In this document: positions 29,327 through 37,938 of the stretch, piece after piece
How the letters are laid out: every line of letters begins with the position of its first letter
How positions within the stretch are numbered: the stretch's first letter is position 1
Virus record (IMG/VR): IMGVR_UViG_3300046656_000217
Span: 1-53,552 of that record
DNA: 53,552 nt
DNA from: a virus
Strand: one strand, 5' to 3'
Made by a program: the position numbers and the translations under genes
Notes under the pieces: model-generated
The model's database searches: none
Seen by the model: only the letters and a program-made list of their open reading frames with translations
Told to the model about the DNA's origin: nothing

Positions 29327-29347
29327 TTGCTCTCACTTTGAGAGCAA
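29327..29347 (+). repeat. Dispersed palindrome, copy D (between genes)
   Basis: A perfect repeat with arms TTGCTCTCA and TGAGAGCAA, centre CTT, followed by ACCCAGAGGG. It begins two bases after a stop codon (29323-29325) and ends 18 bases before ATG 29366, so the GAGGG ribosome site sits just after the hairpin. Confidence 0.85.
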
Positions 29348-29365
29348 ACCCAGAGGGCGAGAGCC

Positions 29366-29584
29366 ATGCGGGTTGCAAAGTGCTATGCGTGTGGTCGTGA
29401 AGGCTGGGTGAATGCCGTCATCGCCGACCGCAACGTGGAGGACGGCGAATACTGCGCCGACTGTTTCGACAACCTTAACATCGGCCCGATTCATCGTCCG
29501 CCCGCTGGCCAGAGTGGGCCGCACCGGTTCAACAACGACCCGTGGGGCGACAACGCGGTCCGTGCGTTGGAAGAAGACCGATAA
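29366..29584 (+). CDS. Small zinc-ribbon protein
   Basis: 72 residues. CYACGREGWVNAV and CADCFDNLN form a two-knuckle zinc ribbon (residues 6-37), and the tail (HRPPAGQSGPHRFNNDPWGD) is flexible. It may be controlled by the palindrome directly upstream. Confidence 0.65.
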   Translation: MRVAKCYACGREGWVNAVIADRNVEDGEYCADCFDNLNIGPIHRPPAGQSGPHRFNNDPWGDNAVRALEEDR

Positions 29585-29601
29585 CCCCAGAGGACGCGCC
29601 G

Positions 29602-30030
29602 ATGACGAAGCCGAATTACGAGACCATCGTTTTGCAAGTCGCCAACGTCGCGGTCAGTGAAGCCATTGACCGGCGGAAGTTGCTGATCGCCCGGAATCAG
29701 GTCGAGATCTTGGCCGCGATGGAGATGATGTCCGGGAATCTGGTCGTCTACCTTCAGGCGTATCTCGCGGCCGGGGATCGTCAGCAAGTCGGGGAGGACA
29801 CGGTCACCTACCTTGCCGACTGGCGTCAATGGTTCAAGGCCCGGTGGTTCAACAACCGGATGCTGCGGTGGCTACTGCGGAAGTACCCGCTGCGACACAA
29901 GACGATCAAGGTGCCGACGGTGTGGATCACCCGGGTCTGCCCGCACTTGGCAATCCCTGTCGGCAGCAACAAGTTCGAAATCCTGAAGCCGCACTTCGAT
30001 CATTGCCTCACGAAAGACCAACCGCGATGA
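29602..30030 (+). CDS. Hypothetical basic protein
   Basis: 142 residues from ATG 29602 (AGAGGACGCGCCG upstream). The N-terminal half is helical (LQVANVAVSEAIDRRKLLIA). The C-terminal half is basic with aromatic residues (WFKARWFNNRMLRWLLRKYP). It could be membrane-associated or nucleic-acid-binding. The stop overlaps the recombinase start (ATGA). Confidence 0.6.
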   Translation: MTKPNYETIVLQVANVAVSEAIDRRKLLIARNQVEILAAMEMMSGNLVVYLQAYLAAGDRQQVGEDTVTYLADWRQWFKARWFNNRMLRWLLRKYPLRHKTIKVPTVWITRVCPHLAIPVGSNKFEILKPHFDHCLTKDQPR

Positions 30031-31094
30031 CCGAGCCCATCTACAACCAGCGGATCCGCCCCTTCACTACCCGGAGTCGGGCGGCGGACAAGCCGACCGG
30101 TACCCGGTGCTGGGGGTACATGCGGGTGAGCACCGACAAGCAAGTCGACGGGACGTCCCTCGAAAGCCAAGAACTCGACATTCGCCGCGAGTACGAGAAG
30201 TGGAAGAACACCCACACGATGATGGGCATTACGAAGGACGTCACCCCCGGCGGAAAGACCCGGTTCTGTGACCGGCAAGGCGGGCGGGAACTGCTCGGGA
30301 AGATGGTCCCCGGCGACGTGCTCATCATCTCCAAGGTCGACCGCTTCAGCCGGTCCGTGGTCGACGGGCTCAACGAGATGCGGGAGATCTGGCGGAAGGG
30401 GATCACGATCGTCTGTCTCGACATGGGCGGCGAGCCGGTGTCGTTCGGGGACAACGGCGAGATCCTGTTGTTCATGCTGCTCCTCGGGGCCCAAATGGAG
30501 AACAAGCGGCGCAGCGAGCGGTCGAAGGAATCCTGGGCCCGGGAGAAAGCGGCGGGGATCAAGCGGAAGCGAAGCCCGATCGCCAACCCGCCGTACGGGT
30601 ACGTGGGTGGGGTGATCGACTGGCACTGGCGGACGTTCGTTGTGCGATTACGCAACATGTTCGATTTCGCCTGCCGCAACCTCGGTTACTCGAAGTGCGA
30701 CACCCGGCACCTGAAGCTCGCCGAGAGGTACGGGCTGCTCTGGTGGAAGAGTTACAGCAAGACCGGGCCGAACGGTCGCCGGCCGGAAGCGATCTCGGCC
30801 GACTACTACCTGCGGTGGTTCCGGTGCGAAGACGAACTGTCCAAGACGCACCCGTTCGTGCTGAAGATCGAGACCCCGTGGGTGGAAGATTTCATCGCCG
30901 GTCGGCTCAAGCCACTGCCCAAACCAATAAACCCTTTCTTCAGTCCCATTAACTCCCCAGGAGAGAACGATGCTCTTGCAACAGTTAACGCCGACCGAAG
31001 CGGCCCGACAGATCCGGGAGAACCTACAGCGGGGGGAGGGCCGGGTGCAGACCTTCCCGGTCATGGTGCTCCCGGACAACACCCTGCACTCTGA
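30027..31094 (+). CDS. Serine recombinase / integrase
   Basis: 355 residues from ATG 30027. The resolvase N-terminal domain is clear: GYMRVSTDKQVDGTSLESQ with the catalytic Ser in YMRVST, then DRQGGRELLGKMVPGDVLII, KVDRFSRSVVDG and LLLGAQMENKRRSERSKE. The middle region includes RSPIANPPYGY, usual for serine recombinases. The last about 40 residues overlap the next gene (start 30970) and look non-conserved, so the true end may be near residue 315. It could integrate the genome at a bacterial site or invert DNA; no att site was identified. Confidence 0.8.
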   Translation: MTEPIYNQRIRPFTTRSRAADKPTGTRCWGYMRVSTDKQVDGTSLESQELDIRREYEKWKNTHTMMGITKDVTPGGKTRFCDRQGGRELLGKMVPGDVLIISKVDRFSRSVVDGLNEMREIWRKGITIVCLDMGGEPVSFGDNGEILLFMLLLGAQMENKRRSERSKESWAREKAAGIKRKRSPIANPPYGYVGGVIDWHWRTFVVRLRNMFDFACRNLGYSKCDTRHLKLAERYGLLWWKSYSKTGPNGRRPEAISADYYLRWFRCEDELSKTHPFVLKIETPWVEDFIAGRLKPLPKPINPFFSPINSPGENDALATVNADRSGPTDPGEPTAGGGPGADLPGHGAPGQHPAL

Positions 31095-31326
31095 ACCGGG
31101 CGAGAGCCTGTTCACGAAGTACGCGGCTCAGTTCATGGCGGCGTACATCACCGCCGACGACAAAGACAGTTTCGACGTCCACGCCAAGAATGCCATCGCC
31201 GCATCCAAGGCATTATTCATCGCCCTCAAGGCCAACACCGAAGAGGAGAAGAAGAAGGCGGAAGCCGAGATCAAGGCCGAGCGGGACGCCATCCCGTCCG
31301 GCATCCTCCTTAACAGGCCCGAGTGA
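30970..31326 (+). CDS. Hypothetical protein overlapping recombinase tail
   Basis: 118 residues from ATG 30970 with a strong ribosome site (CCCAGGAGAGAACG). It starts 124 bases inside the recombinase frame. The N-terminal third has amphipathic strands (TFPVMVLPDNTLHSEPGESL); the rest is helical (LFTKYAAQFMAAYITADDKD, then a Lys/Glu-rich coil). The stop overlaps the next start. No family is recognised. Confidence 0.65.
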   Translation: MLLQQLTPTEAARQIRENLQRGEGRVQTFPVMVLPDNTLHSEPGESLFTKYAAQFMAAYITADDKDSFDVHAKNAIAASKALFIALKANTEEEKKKAEAEIKAERDAIPSGILLNRPE

Positions 31327-31769
31327 TGATCCACCACCGTTCCGAAAGCGAGTACCTGAACATGGCCAACGACACGATCGACGAACTGAAGGACGCCGGC
31401 AAGCGGTTGCTGGCCCTCTTCCAAGATCAGGAGATCGACCACCCGGCCGCATTCAGCGAGTTCCGAAAGGCGTTCGGCTACGTCGAAGAGCCGATCCCGG
31501 TGCGGCCGACGACCATTACCCTGCCGGCGGACGACCAGATCTACGAGACGGTGAAGCAGTTCGAGCACAACAAACACGTCTTGAATAAGGCGTTCGAGGA
31601 CAACAAGGATTTCCGGGACAAGATCCTGGCCACGATGGGTTCGGCGGACGTCCTTCGGTTCCCGGACGGGACGGAAGTGAAGCGAAAGGTGAGCGAGCGT
31701 AAGCCGACGTCCATGCCGGCGGTGAAGTACAACACGATCCGCGTCGACTGGCGGGGTGCGAAGTCGTGA
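31323..31769 (+). CDS. Hypothetical protein
   Basis: 148 residues (start GTG 31323 overlapping the previous stop; an ATG at 31362, MANDTIDELKD, is an alternative). It has helices (DELKDAGKRLLALFQDQEID; YETVKQFEHNKHVLNKAFED) and a C-terminal beta region (GTEVKRKVSERKPTSMPAVK). Function is unknown. Confidence 0.6.
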   Translation: MMIHHRSESEYLNMANDTIDELKDAGKRLLALFQDQEIDHPAAFSEFRKAFGYVEEPIPVRPTTITLPADDQIYETVKQFEHNKHVLNKAFEDNKDFRDKILATMGSADVLRFPDGTEVKRKVSERKPTSMPAVKYNTIRVDWRGAKS

Positions 31770-32281
31770 GCGAGCCCGGCCCGAATCACGCGCACTTCAC
31801 CTGGCAGCCGAAGTTCGTTACTTGGATGCACCGGAAGTCCAGAGAAGTGCCGGCGTTCCGGGCGGTCGTCGAGGATCTGGCGCATAACCCGTGGTTCATC
31901 CGGAAGGTGAGCCCGGACGCGACGAGCCTGAATGTCGAGTTCGTCTGGCCGATCGTGATCCAAGCGGTGTGTGCGGTGCGGGTGGCCCTCCACTGGCCAC
32001 CCCCGCCGATGAACGACGACTCGATCGAGAAGTTGTCCGGGATCCCCGAGTTCGGCCGGGCGCTCGACCGGGCCGGGGTGTGCAAGCGGGACGACGACGG
32101 GATCTACGATCTGTCCGGACTGCAATCGCTCTTGATTTTCGCGGTGACGAGCAAACTCATGACGCGCCGACACAAACAAAACCGGCGACGGGAGAACAGA
32201 AAGCTCGGGCTAAGGACGACCCAACGGGGTAAGCACGGGCCACTTATACCCCTCCTCATTTGGAAACCGGAGAACCCATGA
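31766..32281 (+). CDS. Hypothetical protein
   Basis: 171 residues with GTG start overlapping the previous stop. Mixed alpha/beta with hydrophobic VEFVWPIVIQAVCAVRVALH (about residues 53-72), which could be a buried strand-helix or membrane contact, and a basic Lys/Arg-rich C-terminus (MTRRHKQNRRRENRKLGLRT). No family is recognised. Confidence 0.6.
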   Translation: MSEPGPNHAHFTWQPKFVTWMHRKSREVPAFRAVVEDLAHNPWFIRKVSPDATSLNVEFVWPIVIQAVCAVRVALHWPPPPMNDDSIEKLSGIPEFGRALDRAGVCKRDDDGIYDLSGLQSLLIFAVTSKLMTRRHKQNRRRENRKLGLRTTQRGKHGPLIPLLIWKPENP

Positions 32282-32523
32282 ACGGCGGCGAACAAACCTG
32301 GCTGGCGATCGGTGTAGTGGTCGGCCTTGTAATCGGCATGGCGATCTGCTGCGGCATGATGGACTGGCGGTATCGGAGTCTGAGCAAGGAGCGGGTCGAG
32401 ATGGTCCGCGAGTTGGGCAACTACAAGGGGATGGTCGAGCACCTGCTTATCATCCAAGAGATCGGGGCTCGGGCGCTCGACCTGGCGAACCGGGAAGTGT
32501 CACTACTCAAGAAAGGAACCTGA
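32278..32523 (+). CDS. Small single-span membrane protein
   Basis: 81 residues from ATG 32278 (GGAG six bases upstream). One hydrophobic span (WLAIGVVVGLVIGMAICCGM, residues 8-27) is followed by an amphipathic helix (YRSLSKERVEMVRELGNYKG) and more coil. This layout is like an inner-membrane spanin (Rz) or a small holin. No second spanin gene was found in overlap. A lysis role is possible but unproven. Confidence 0.65.
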   Translation: MNGGEQTWLAIGVVVGLVIGMAICCGMMDWRYRSLSKERVEMVRELGNYKGMVEHLLIIQEIGARALDLANREVSLLKKGT

Positions 32524-32524
32524 G

Positions 32525-32920
32525 ATGTCGACGACCCTGCAATACACCGATACGCTCGTCACCGAGACGTGCATTCACTGTTGGGCTCGATTCGCGATGC
32601 ACTTTGAACTCAAGAATCAGAGGAAGATCGATCACGCCCATTTCTATTGCGTCGCCTGCGGGAAGCCGATGATCTACAAGGGCGAGAGCGATGAGGAGAA
32701 GTTCAAGCGGCTCTACCACCAAGAGCAACAGGCCCACGACCAAGCCAAGGCCCGAGCCCGGGACGCCGAAGAGAAAGCCGCGAACCTTGAGCGGACCGCT
32801 AAGCGTCTTCGCAAGCGGGCGGCGAACGGCGTCTGCCCGTGCTGCAAGCGGTCGTTCAAGGAACTGGCCTCACACATGAAGACCAAACATCCGGATTACG
32901 CTGTCGCCAAACAGGAGTAA
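32525..32920 (+). CDS. Two-zinc-finger coiled-coil protein
   Basis: 131 residues. The N-terminal CIHCWARF...CVACGKPM (residues 16-49) is a CxxC/CxxC ribbon. A coiled coil follows (EEKFKRLYHQEQQAHDQAKA, ARDAEEKAANLERTAKRLRK). The C-terminal CPCCKRSFKELASHMKTKH (about 103-121) is a C2H2-like finger. This type is seen in phages with unknown function. It is separated from the membrane gene by one base. Confidence 0.7.
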   Translation: MSTTLQYTDTLVTETCIHCWARFAMHFELKNQRKIDHAHFYCVACGKPMIYKGESDEEKFKRLYHQEQQAHDQAKARARDAEEKAANLERTAKRLRKRAANGVCPCCKRSFKELASHMKTKHPDYAVAKQE

Positions 32921-32923
32921 GTC

Positions 32924-33418
32924 ATGGCGGTCTTATTCGACAATCTGAAGGTCGGCGGCTGGTACGCCATCTTCGAGCACAAGGAACAGGAAGCCGAGCC
33001 CAATCCGTACGATGCGTTCAACCTGTTCGCCAGGGCGCCTAAACGGCAGCGGTGCGACGGGATGCCGTTCATGATCCGGGCGGCGTCCTTCCCGTTCATC
33101 ACCGGGGTTGGACTGAAGGGTGAATTCCTTGCGTTCGATTTCCGAGAAGTACAGTTCGTCTCTCTCGACAAGAGGTACGTCAACGAGTGGTACAAGGCGG
33201 TGGCGTCGGCCTCGGGCCAGTTACCGCAAGGCCAGAGTTGCTTAGACGTCGCCCGGAAACACCTGCGGAAGCTGAAAAAGAAGAAAGAGAAACCGGACCC
33301 GAACACCTGCCCGCGGTGCGGCAGCCGAATGATCCAGAAGTTGCGGGACGTCAAGGACGGGTGGCGAATCGCCTGCCGCGAGTGTGGGATGGACGCCGGG
33401 CCGGCACCGACAACCTAA
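32924..33418 (+). CDS. Small zinc-ribbon protein, end of rightward block
   Basis: 164 residues. The N-terminal about 115 are aromatic and beta-rich (MAVLFDNLKVGGWYAIFEHK); the C-terminal CPRCGSRMI and CRECGMD form a zinc ribbon (about residues 128-154) after a Lys-rich linker. The gene ends convergently with the giant ejection protein, overlapping its stop by four bases. No family is recognised. Confidence 0.65.
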   Translation: MAVLFDNLKVGGWYAIFEHKEQEAEPNPYDAFNLFARAPKRQRCDGMPFMIRAASFPFITGVGLKGEFLAFDFREVQFVSLDKRYVNEWYKAVASASGQLPQGQSCLDVARKHLRKLKKKKEKPDPNTCPRCGSRMIQKLRDVKDGWRIACRECGMDAGPAPTT

Positions 33419-36400
33419 CGCGCCGTCTGCTGCTCCAACTTGGCCCGGTCCTGCACCCGCTTGTCGGTCTCCTTCAGCAAGTCCAGCAAGTAACGAGTCG
33501 TCGGATCCAACTCGCCCCGGGTCTTCAACGGGGCGTACACTTCTTCCCGCGACTTGATCCCCGTGTTGCCCCGCAGTTCGTCCTTCACCAACTGCCGCGC
33601 GGCGAGATCCTGTTGGCGGGCGGTGTCAATGTCCGTGACGCGAACCCCGGTCCCCAGGTTGAACAGGGTCGACCCGATGCTCTTGCGCGGGTCGAAGAGG
33701 GTGTCGACGGTGTGCAGCGCCCGAGCGGCCGGCGAGTTCGACGCCAACTCGGTCGCCCCTCGGGCAATGTCGTCCGGGACGAGCCCGCCGAGCCCGAGCA
33801 CGGTGGACGGCTGAAGGTCTTCCAACTTCCGGCCCGAGTAAAGCTGGGTGCCGAACGCCTGCTCGAACGGGAGTTTGAAGAGCGGGTTCGCCTGACCGAT
33901 CCCCTGTTGGAAGGTGCGCTGGACGTCGCCCTTCAGGAACGAGCCGATCGTCTTCAGCGCCTCATCCTCGATCGGCAGACCGAACGACGAGATGTACCGC
34001 TGCTGTCCTTCGGGGGCCCCGGGGATCGGAACGCTCGCCCCCTCCCCCACGAAGGACGGGACGAACTGGCCGGGATCCCGGACGCCGCCGACGAGCCGGG
34101 TCGCCGCGGAGATCTGGCCGGGCTGGGTGACGAGATCTTCGAGGATCGGCGGGAGGTTCTTCCGGCTGAAGGCGTACCACGGGAACACCCGCTTCATGAT
34201 GTTCTTCTCGAACTGAGTCATGTCGGCGTAGTCGATCTGGTACTTCATCGTGGTCAGTTTCGCCTCGGCGGGCCCCATGTCGTGAAGCATGGCCCCCAAG
34301 AAGTGAGTGCCGCGGATCCAGTCCTCGGCCGTGTTGCCCATCTTCTCGCCCTGCTTGAACGGCAGGAACTCCGACCGCGAGCCCGAGCCCACCGGCCGGG
34401 CCAGACTCTCCAACGGGTTCAACTGCTGGAAGACCTTCCCCTTCTCGGGGATGAACCCGGCGCCGAACGTGGCGAGATCCTGTTTGAGCGGCCGGGGCTG
34501 CGCGGCGCCGACGTCCGGCAGACTGCCGGGGAGGAGTCCCGGCCGGCTGACCGCCTCGATCCCGCCGATCCGCTCCCCCACCTGGCCCGATCGGGTGAAG
34601 GCGACGTTGTTGGCGATCAACAGTTCCCGGAACTTCTTGGTCGCTTCCTCCGCGGTCTGGCCGGGGAACAGTTTGGTGATCGTCTCGTCCGACAGGGATC
34701 CGCCGCGGAGCACCCGGAACATGTCTTCGCCGGCCTGCTTCGAGAGCACGCCGGCCCGGCTCATGTTGAAGACGCCGGTCATGAGGTTCCGGACGTGGAA
34801 AGCCGGGAACGGGCTGGTCACGCCGCCCTTGAACAGACTGGCGAACCGATCCCACATGTCGACGACCGGCTTCAGCGACTCGGGCGTCGTCCACGCCTGC
34901 CCGATCCGGAAGAGATCCTTGGCCACGTCCTCGGGGATCGCCAGATCCTTGAGTTGGTTCGGGTTCACCCCGAGCCCGGCCGCGATGCGCTGGTACGACA
35001 CCGGCATCCGACCGCCGACCTTCTGGGTCATCCCGGCCTTCTCCAAGGCTTCCTTGAGCGGGACGGCTCGGACGCCGGCCTGTTGGAGTTGGGTGAGCGG
35101 CACGGCTTGCTGTGTGAGCCCGGTAATCATCGTCTCGCCCGACGCCACCGTCCGGGCCGACTCTAATTGCCTGGCCCGTGCATTCCCCAAGAAGTCGAAG
35201 TTGAACAACCCTTCCTGCCGGGTCTTGTCGGGGACCGCCTTCAGGTAGTCGGCCAGCTTCTTCGCCTGCTTGTTGGCCCCCTTCCACGCCGCGTCGCCCC
35301 ACGGCGTACCGACCCACGCCGCCGGCATACCCTGCGCGGCCGAGCGGCCGGTGAGACTCTGGACGATGTCACTCTGCACCTGAAGGTCCGACTTGAACGC
35401 GGTCCGCCCGGCGCCGGCCATCGTGGGATCCTTGATTAGCCCCTCGATCCCGGCCGTGCCGCCGGGGATGCCGCGGAACATCGGCGCGCGAGCCTCTTGG
35501 AACTGACTGCTCCCGGAGAGACGGGTCGAGATCGCCCGGCCGACGTCGCCCTCTGGGTTCAACGCGGTCCGGGGGAAGTAGTCCGTCGGGAACACCCCGG
35601 CCGGGAACGGCTCGGCCAGACCGGCAGCCTTCGCCTGCTTGTTCGCCAAGAGAGCCCACTGAGGCGTGTCGGTCGCCTCTTTCGAGACGACGCCGGCTGC
35701 CCGCTCGGCGCCGAGCGTCGCCCGGGTCTCGGTCGCCACCCGGTCGCCGATCGCAAGGATGTCTTGAACATCCTGCTGGTTGAACCCGAGCCCGAGCAAC
35801 TTCCCTTGGGCGTCTTGGGTGTACCCCTCGGCGTGCTGGGTGAGAGCCGTCCCGAAGTCGAGCCGCTTGTCGACCGGGATCTGCTTGGCGTAGTCGTCGA
35901 GCGGGGTGAGAGCCGACGCGAAGCGGGCTTCCGCGTCCGCGCGGCCCTGCTTCAAGAGGGGCGTGAACTGGTTCTCGGCGAGGGTCTGGCCCACCCGACC
36001 GCCGGCCTCGGCAACGCGTGTATCGAACAACTGCCGCATTCCGAGATAAGCCTTGTCCCCGAGATTGCCGAGAGCGGTCACCGGGTTGGTCCCGATCGCT
36101 CGCTGGATCGGTCCGCCGATGTACTTCTCGGCCCCGAGTGCCGCTTGGGTCGCCGGGTAGGTCACCGGCTTCCAGAAGTTCTCGGCGATCGCCTGGCCGG
36201 TCGCACCGGTGCCGACGATCTTCCGCGGGGCCCCGAAGAGGGTTTCCTGAAGCGGGATCCCGAAGTCCATCAAGCCGGCCTGCCCCTGGGCGATCCGCTG
36301 GGACAGTTTCGGGGCGAGCGTCCCGGCCCGCGCCGCCGCCTTCCCGCCCTGGGTGAGCGGCCCGATGCCGGCGTAGGTGAGCGGGTCGGTCGCAAGCTCG

Positions 36401-36804
36401 GTCAGAAAGCCGGCTGCCTGGTTCTCTAACGAGTCGTCGCCGCGGGTGGTGATCCCCAAGCTCGCGTTGATGTCGGACCCTTGGACCGCATTCCTCTCCT
36501 GGGTGAGCCCGATCGTGTCCGATCCCGGGAGGAACGACAGGAGTTCCGACGCCGGGGTGCTCCCGCCGGCCAAGAGGTTGAGCCCCGCGCGGACGGACCG
36601 GGCCGGCTTGTCGACCAGCTTGCCGAGATAGGAAACGCCGCCTAGCGATTGGTCGAGCATCCGGGAGAGGAAGTCCGTCTGCTCCTCGGGGGACTGGCCG
36701 GTGCCGGTGTTGTTCGGATCGCCAACCTGCTGCCGCTGGTAGGCGGCTCGACGGTAGGCGTCGGCCGCGACGGGGTCGAGGTAGTCAAGGAAGTCGGTCG
36801 GCAT
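33415..36804 (-). CDS. Giant internal virion (ejection) protein
   Basis: 1129 residues. An N-terminal module (about 49-150: LVDKPARSVRAGLNLL, ASELLSFLPGSDTIGLTQER) is shared with the next two genes. The large middle is helical and Ala/Gly-rich. A late region (MKRVFPWYAFSRKNLPPILE) recalls large phage internal proteins. The C-terminus ends TTRYLLDLLKETDKRVQDRA, a motif also seen in the 368-residue protein. Size, position after tail genes and helix content fit a podovirus ejection protein that enters the host with the DNA. No enzymatic domain was recognised. Confidence 0.7.
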   Translation of the reverse strand: MPTDFLDYLDPVAADAYRRAAYQRQQVGDPNNTGTGQSPEEQTDFLSRMLDQSLGGVSYLGKLVDKPARSVRAGLNLLAGGSTPASELLSFLPGSDTIGLTQERNAVQGSDINASLGITTRGDDSLENQAAGFLTELATDPLTYAGIGPLTQGGKAAARAGTLAPKLSQRIAQGQAGLMDFGIPLQETLFGAPRKIVGTGATGQAIAENFWKPVTYPATQAALGAEKYIGGPIQRAIGTNPVTALGNLGDKAYLGMRQLFDTRVAEAGGRVGQTLAENQFTPLLKQGRADAEARFASALTPLDDYAKQIPVDKRLDFGTALTQHAEGYTQDAQGKLLGLGFNQQDVQDILAIGDRVATETRATLGAERAAGVVSKEATDTPQWALLANKQAKAAGLAEPFPAGVFPTDYFPRTALNPEGDVGRAISTRLSGSSQFQEARAPMFRGIPGGTAGIEGLIKDPTMAGAGRTAFKSDLQVQSDIVQSLTGRSAAQGMPAAWVGTPWGDAAWKGANKQAKKLADYLKAVPDKTRQEGLFNFDFLGNARARQLESARTVASGETMITGLTQQAVPLTQLQQAGVRAVPLKEALEKAGMTQKVGGRMPVSYQRIAAGLGVNPNQLKDLAIPEDVAKDLFRIGQAWTTPESLKPVVDMWDRFASLFKGGVTSPFPAFHVRNLMTGVFNMSRAGVLSKQAGEDMFRVLRGGSLSDETITKLFPGQTAEEATKKFRELLIANNVAFTRSGQVGERIGGIEAVSRPGLLPGSLPDVGAAQPRPLKQDLATFGAGFIPEKGKVFQQLNPLESLARPVGSGSRSEFLPFKQGEKMGNTAEDWIRGTHFLGAMLHDMGPAEAKLTTMKYQIDYADMTQFEKNIMKRVFPWYAFSRKNLPPILEDLVTQPGQISAATRLVGGVRDPGQFVPSFVGEGASVPIPGAPEGQQRYISSFGLPIEDEALKTIGSFLKGDVQRTFQQGIGQANPLFKLPFEQAFGTQLYSGRKLEDLQPSTVLGLGGLVPDDIARGATELASNSPAARALHTVDTLFDPRKSIGSTLFNLGTGVRVTDIDTARQQDLAARQLVKDELRGNTGIKSREEVYAPLKTRGELDPTTRYLLDLLKETDKRVQDRAKLEQQTAR

Positions 36805-36831
36805 GAGATCACCCCCGGGGATGGGGAGATC

Positions 36832-37938
36832 TTACCGCTGTTGAGAGGTTTCCGGGATACCGAGAGTGGATCCAAGCTGCATACCCGACCGGCCGAGCCG
36901 TTTCTGGTACTGCGGGGCCGACTGCCCGATCGCCAGCGCCTTCCGCATTTCTTCCTGCCCGCCCAACAGGTCGAGGAGGTACCGGGTCATCCGGTCCGGT
37001 TCCTGCACGGCCACCGACGGCGCCATCTGGCCGGCGAACGCGGGGATCGGCTGGTTCCGGGCTGCCATCGACGCGAACGGGGCGTCGTGCGTCGTCACCG
37101 CCCCCGGGTCGATCACCACCGGTCGGCCCTGGTACATGCCGACGTTGCCGGCGTGCCTGTCGAAGAAGTCGAGCCCGCGGGTGGCCATGTCCTGCTGCAT
37201 CCCGTGGTAGGCGTCGCGGACGCCCGGCATGTTCACAAGGGGAGTCGACGTCGACTCGCCGAAGGCCGGGGCGAACGGCGTGCGCTCGACGCGAAGGGCG
37301 TTCTTGTACCCGCCGCTGCCGGCGATGTCCGCCGTGCGGGTCGCGGGGAGGACGGCTTGGTCGATCGGCCGGGTTTCGCCACCGAGCGGGGAGAAGGACA
37401 TTCGAGACACGTCACCGCCGGGTGACCGGAACGCGACGGCTTCCGCGCCGCTGCCGAGATACTTGCTCCCTTCCGGGATCTCCTGCAACGCCTTCTCGAA
37501 CCCCGGGTGATTGGAGAGGGTGAGGAACTTGTCCCGGCCGAACTCCGGAAGGCTTTGGAAGAGTTCGGACCGCGTCGTCGCGTACCCGGGTCCGCGGGCG
37601 GCTGCCGCCGCTTCCGCCCCCTTGCCGAGTAACCGACCGCCGAGCCGGCCGGCGAAACCGCCGAGATACGTCGTCGGATCGGTCAAGATGCCGGTCGCGA
37701 GCCCGGCCAGTTCGTCGCCCGTCTCCGAACCAGTCGAGCCGATATGCCGCTTGAACAGGTCCGTACTCGAAATCGCGTTCTGCTGGTGGGTGGTCCCCAG
37801 CGTGTCGGAGAACGGGAGGAACGAAAAGAGTTCGGACGGGTCCGTGCCGCCGCCGCCCAACATGTCGAGCCCGGCCCGAGCCGCGCGGCCCGGCTTGTCG
37901 AGCACGTCACCGATCCAGCCGAGTGCTTCATCGAACAT
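36832..37938 (-). CDS. Ejection-type protein with kinase-like domain
   Basis: 368 residues. Residues 1-95 repeat the shared module (MFDEALGWIGDVLDKPGRAA, ELFSFLPFSDTLGTT, DELAGLATGILTDPT). Residues 157-281 look like a protein-kinase-like fold: Gly-rich loop LGSGAEAVAF (161-170), catalytic loop DRHAGNVG (260-267), metal site VVIDPGAV (274-281). The usual beta3 Lys is not obvious; an Arg (VSRMSF) is near. The C-terminus carries MTRYLLDLL like the giant protein. It could phosphorylate, or otherwise bind nucleotide to act on, a host target on entry; activity is inferred. Confidence 0.7.
   Translation of the reverse strand: MFDEALGWIGDVLDKPGRAARAGLDMLGGGGTDPSELFSFLPFSDTLGTTHQQNAISSTDLFKRHIGSTGSETGDELAGLATGILTDPTTYLGGFAGRLGGRLLGKGAEAAAAARGPGYATTRSELFQSLPEFGRDKFLTLSNHPGFEKALQEIPEGSKYLGSGAEAVAFRSPGGDVSRMSFSPLGGETRPIDQAVLPATRTADIAGSGGYKNALRVERTPFAPAFGESTSTPLVNMPGVRDAYHGMQQDMATRGLDFFDRHAGNVGMYQGRPVVIDPGAVTTHDAPFASMAARNQPIPAFAGQMAPSVAVQEPDRMTRYLLDLLGGQEEMRKALAIGQSAPQYQKRLGRSGMQLGSTLGIPETSQQR

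Noticed and set aside
31000-31094. Recombinase C-terminus as a frameshifted remnant
   Set aside because: No second conserved recombinase block appears in another frame, so simple overlap with the next gene is a better explanation.
30027-31094. An attP site adjacent to the recombinase
   Set aside because: No clear inverted repeat with a short crossover core was found by eye next to the gene.
33187-35166. A 659-residue plus-strand frame opposite the giant ejection protein
   Set aside because: Arg/Leu/Gly-rich antisense frame without ribosome site, parallel to a convincing minus-strand gene.
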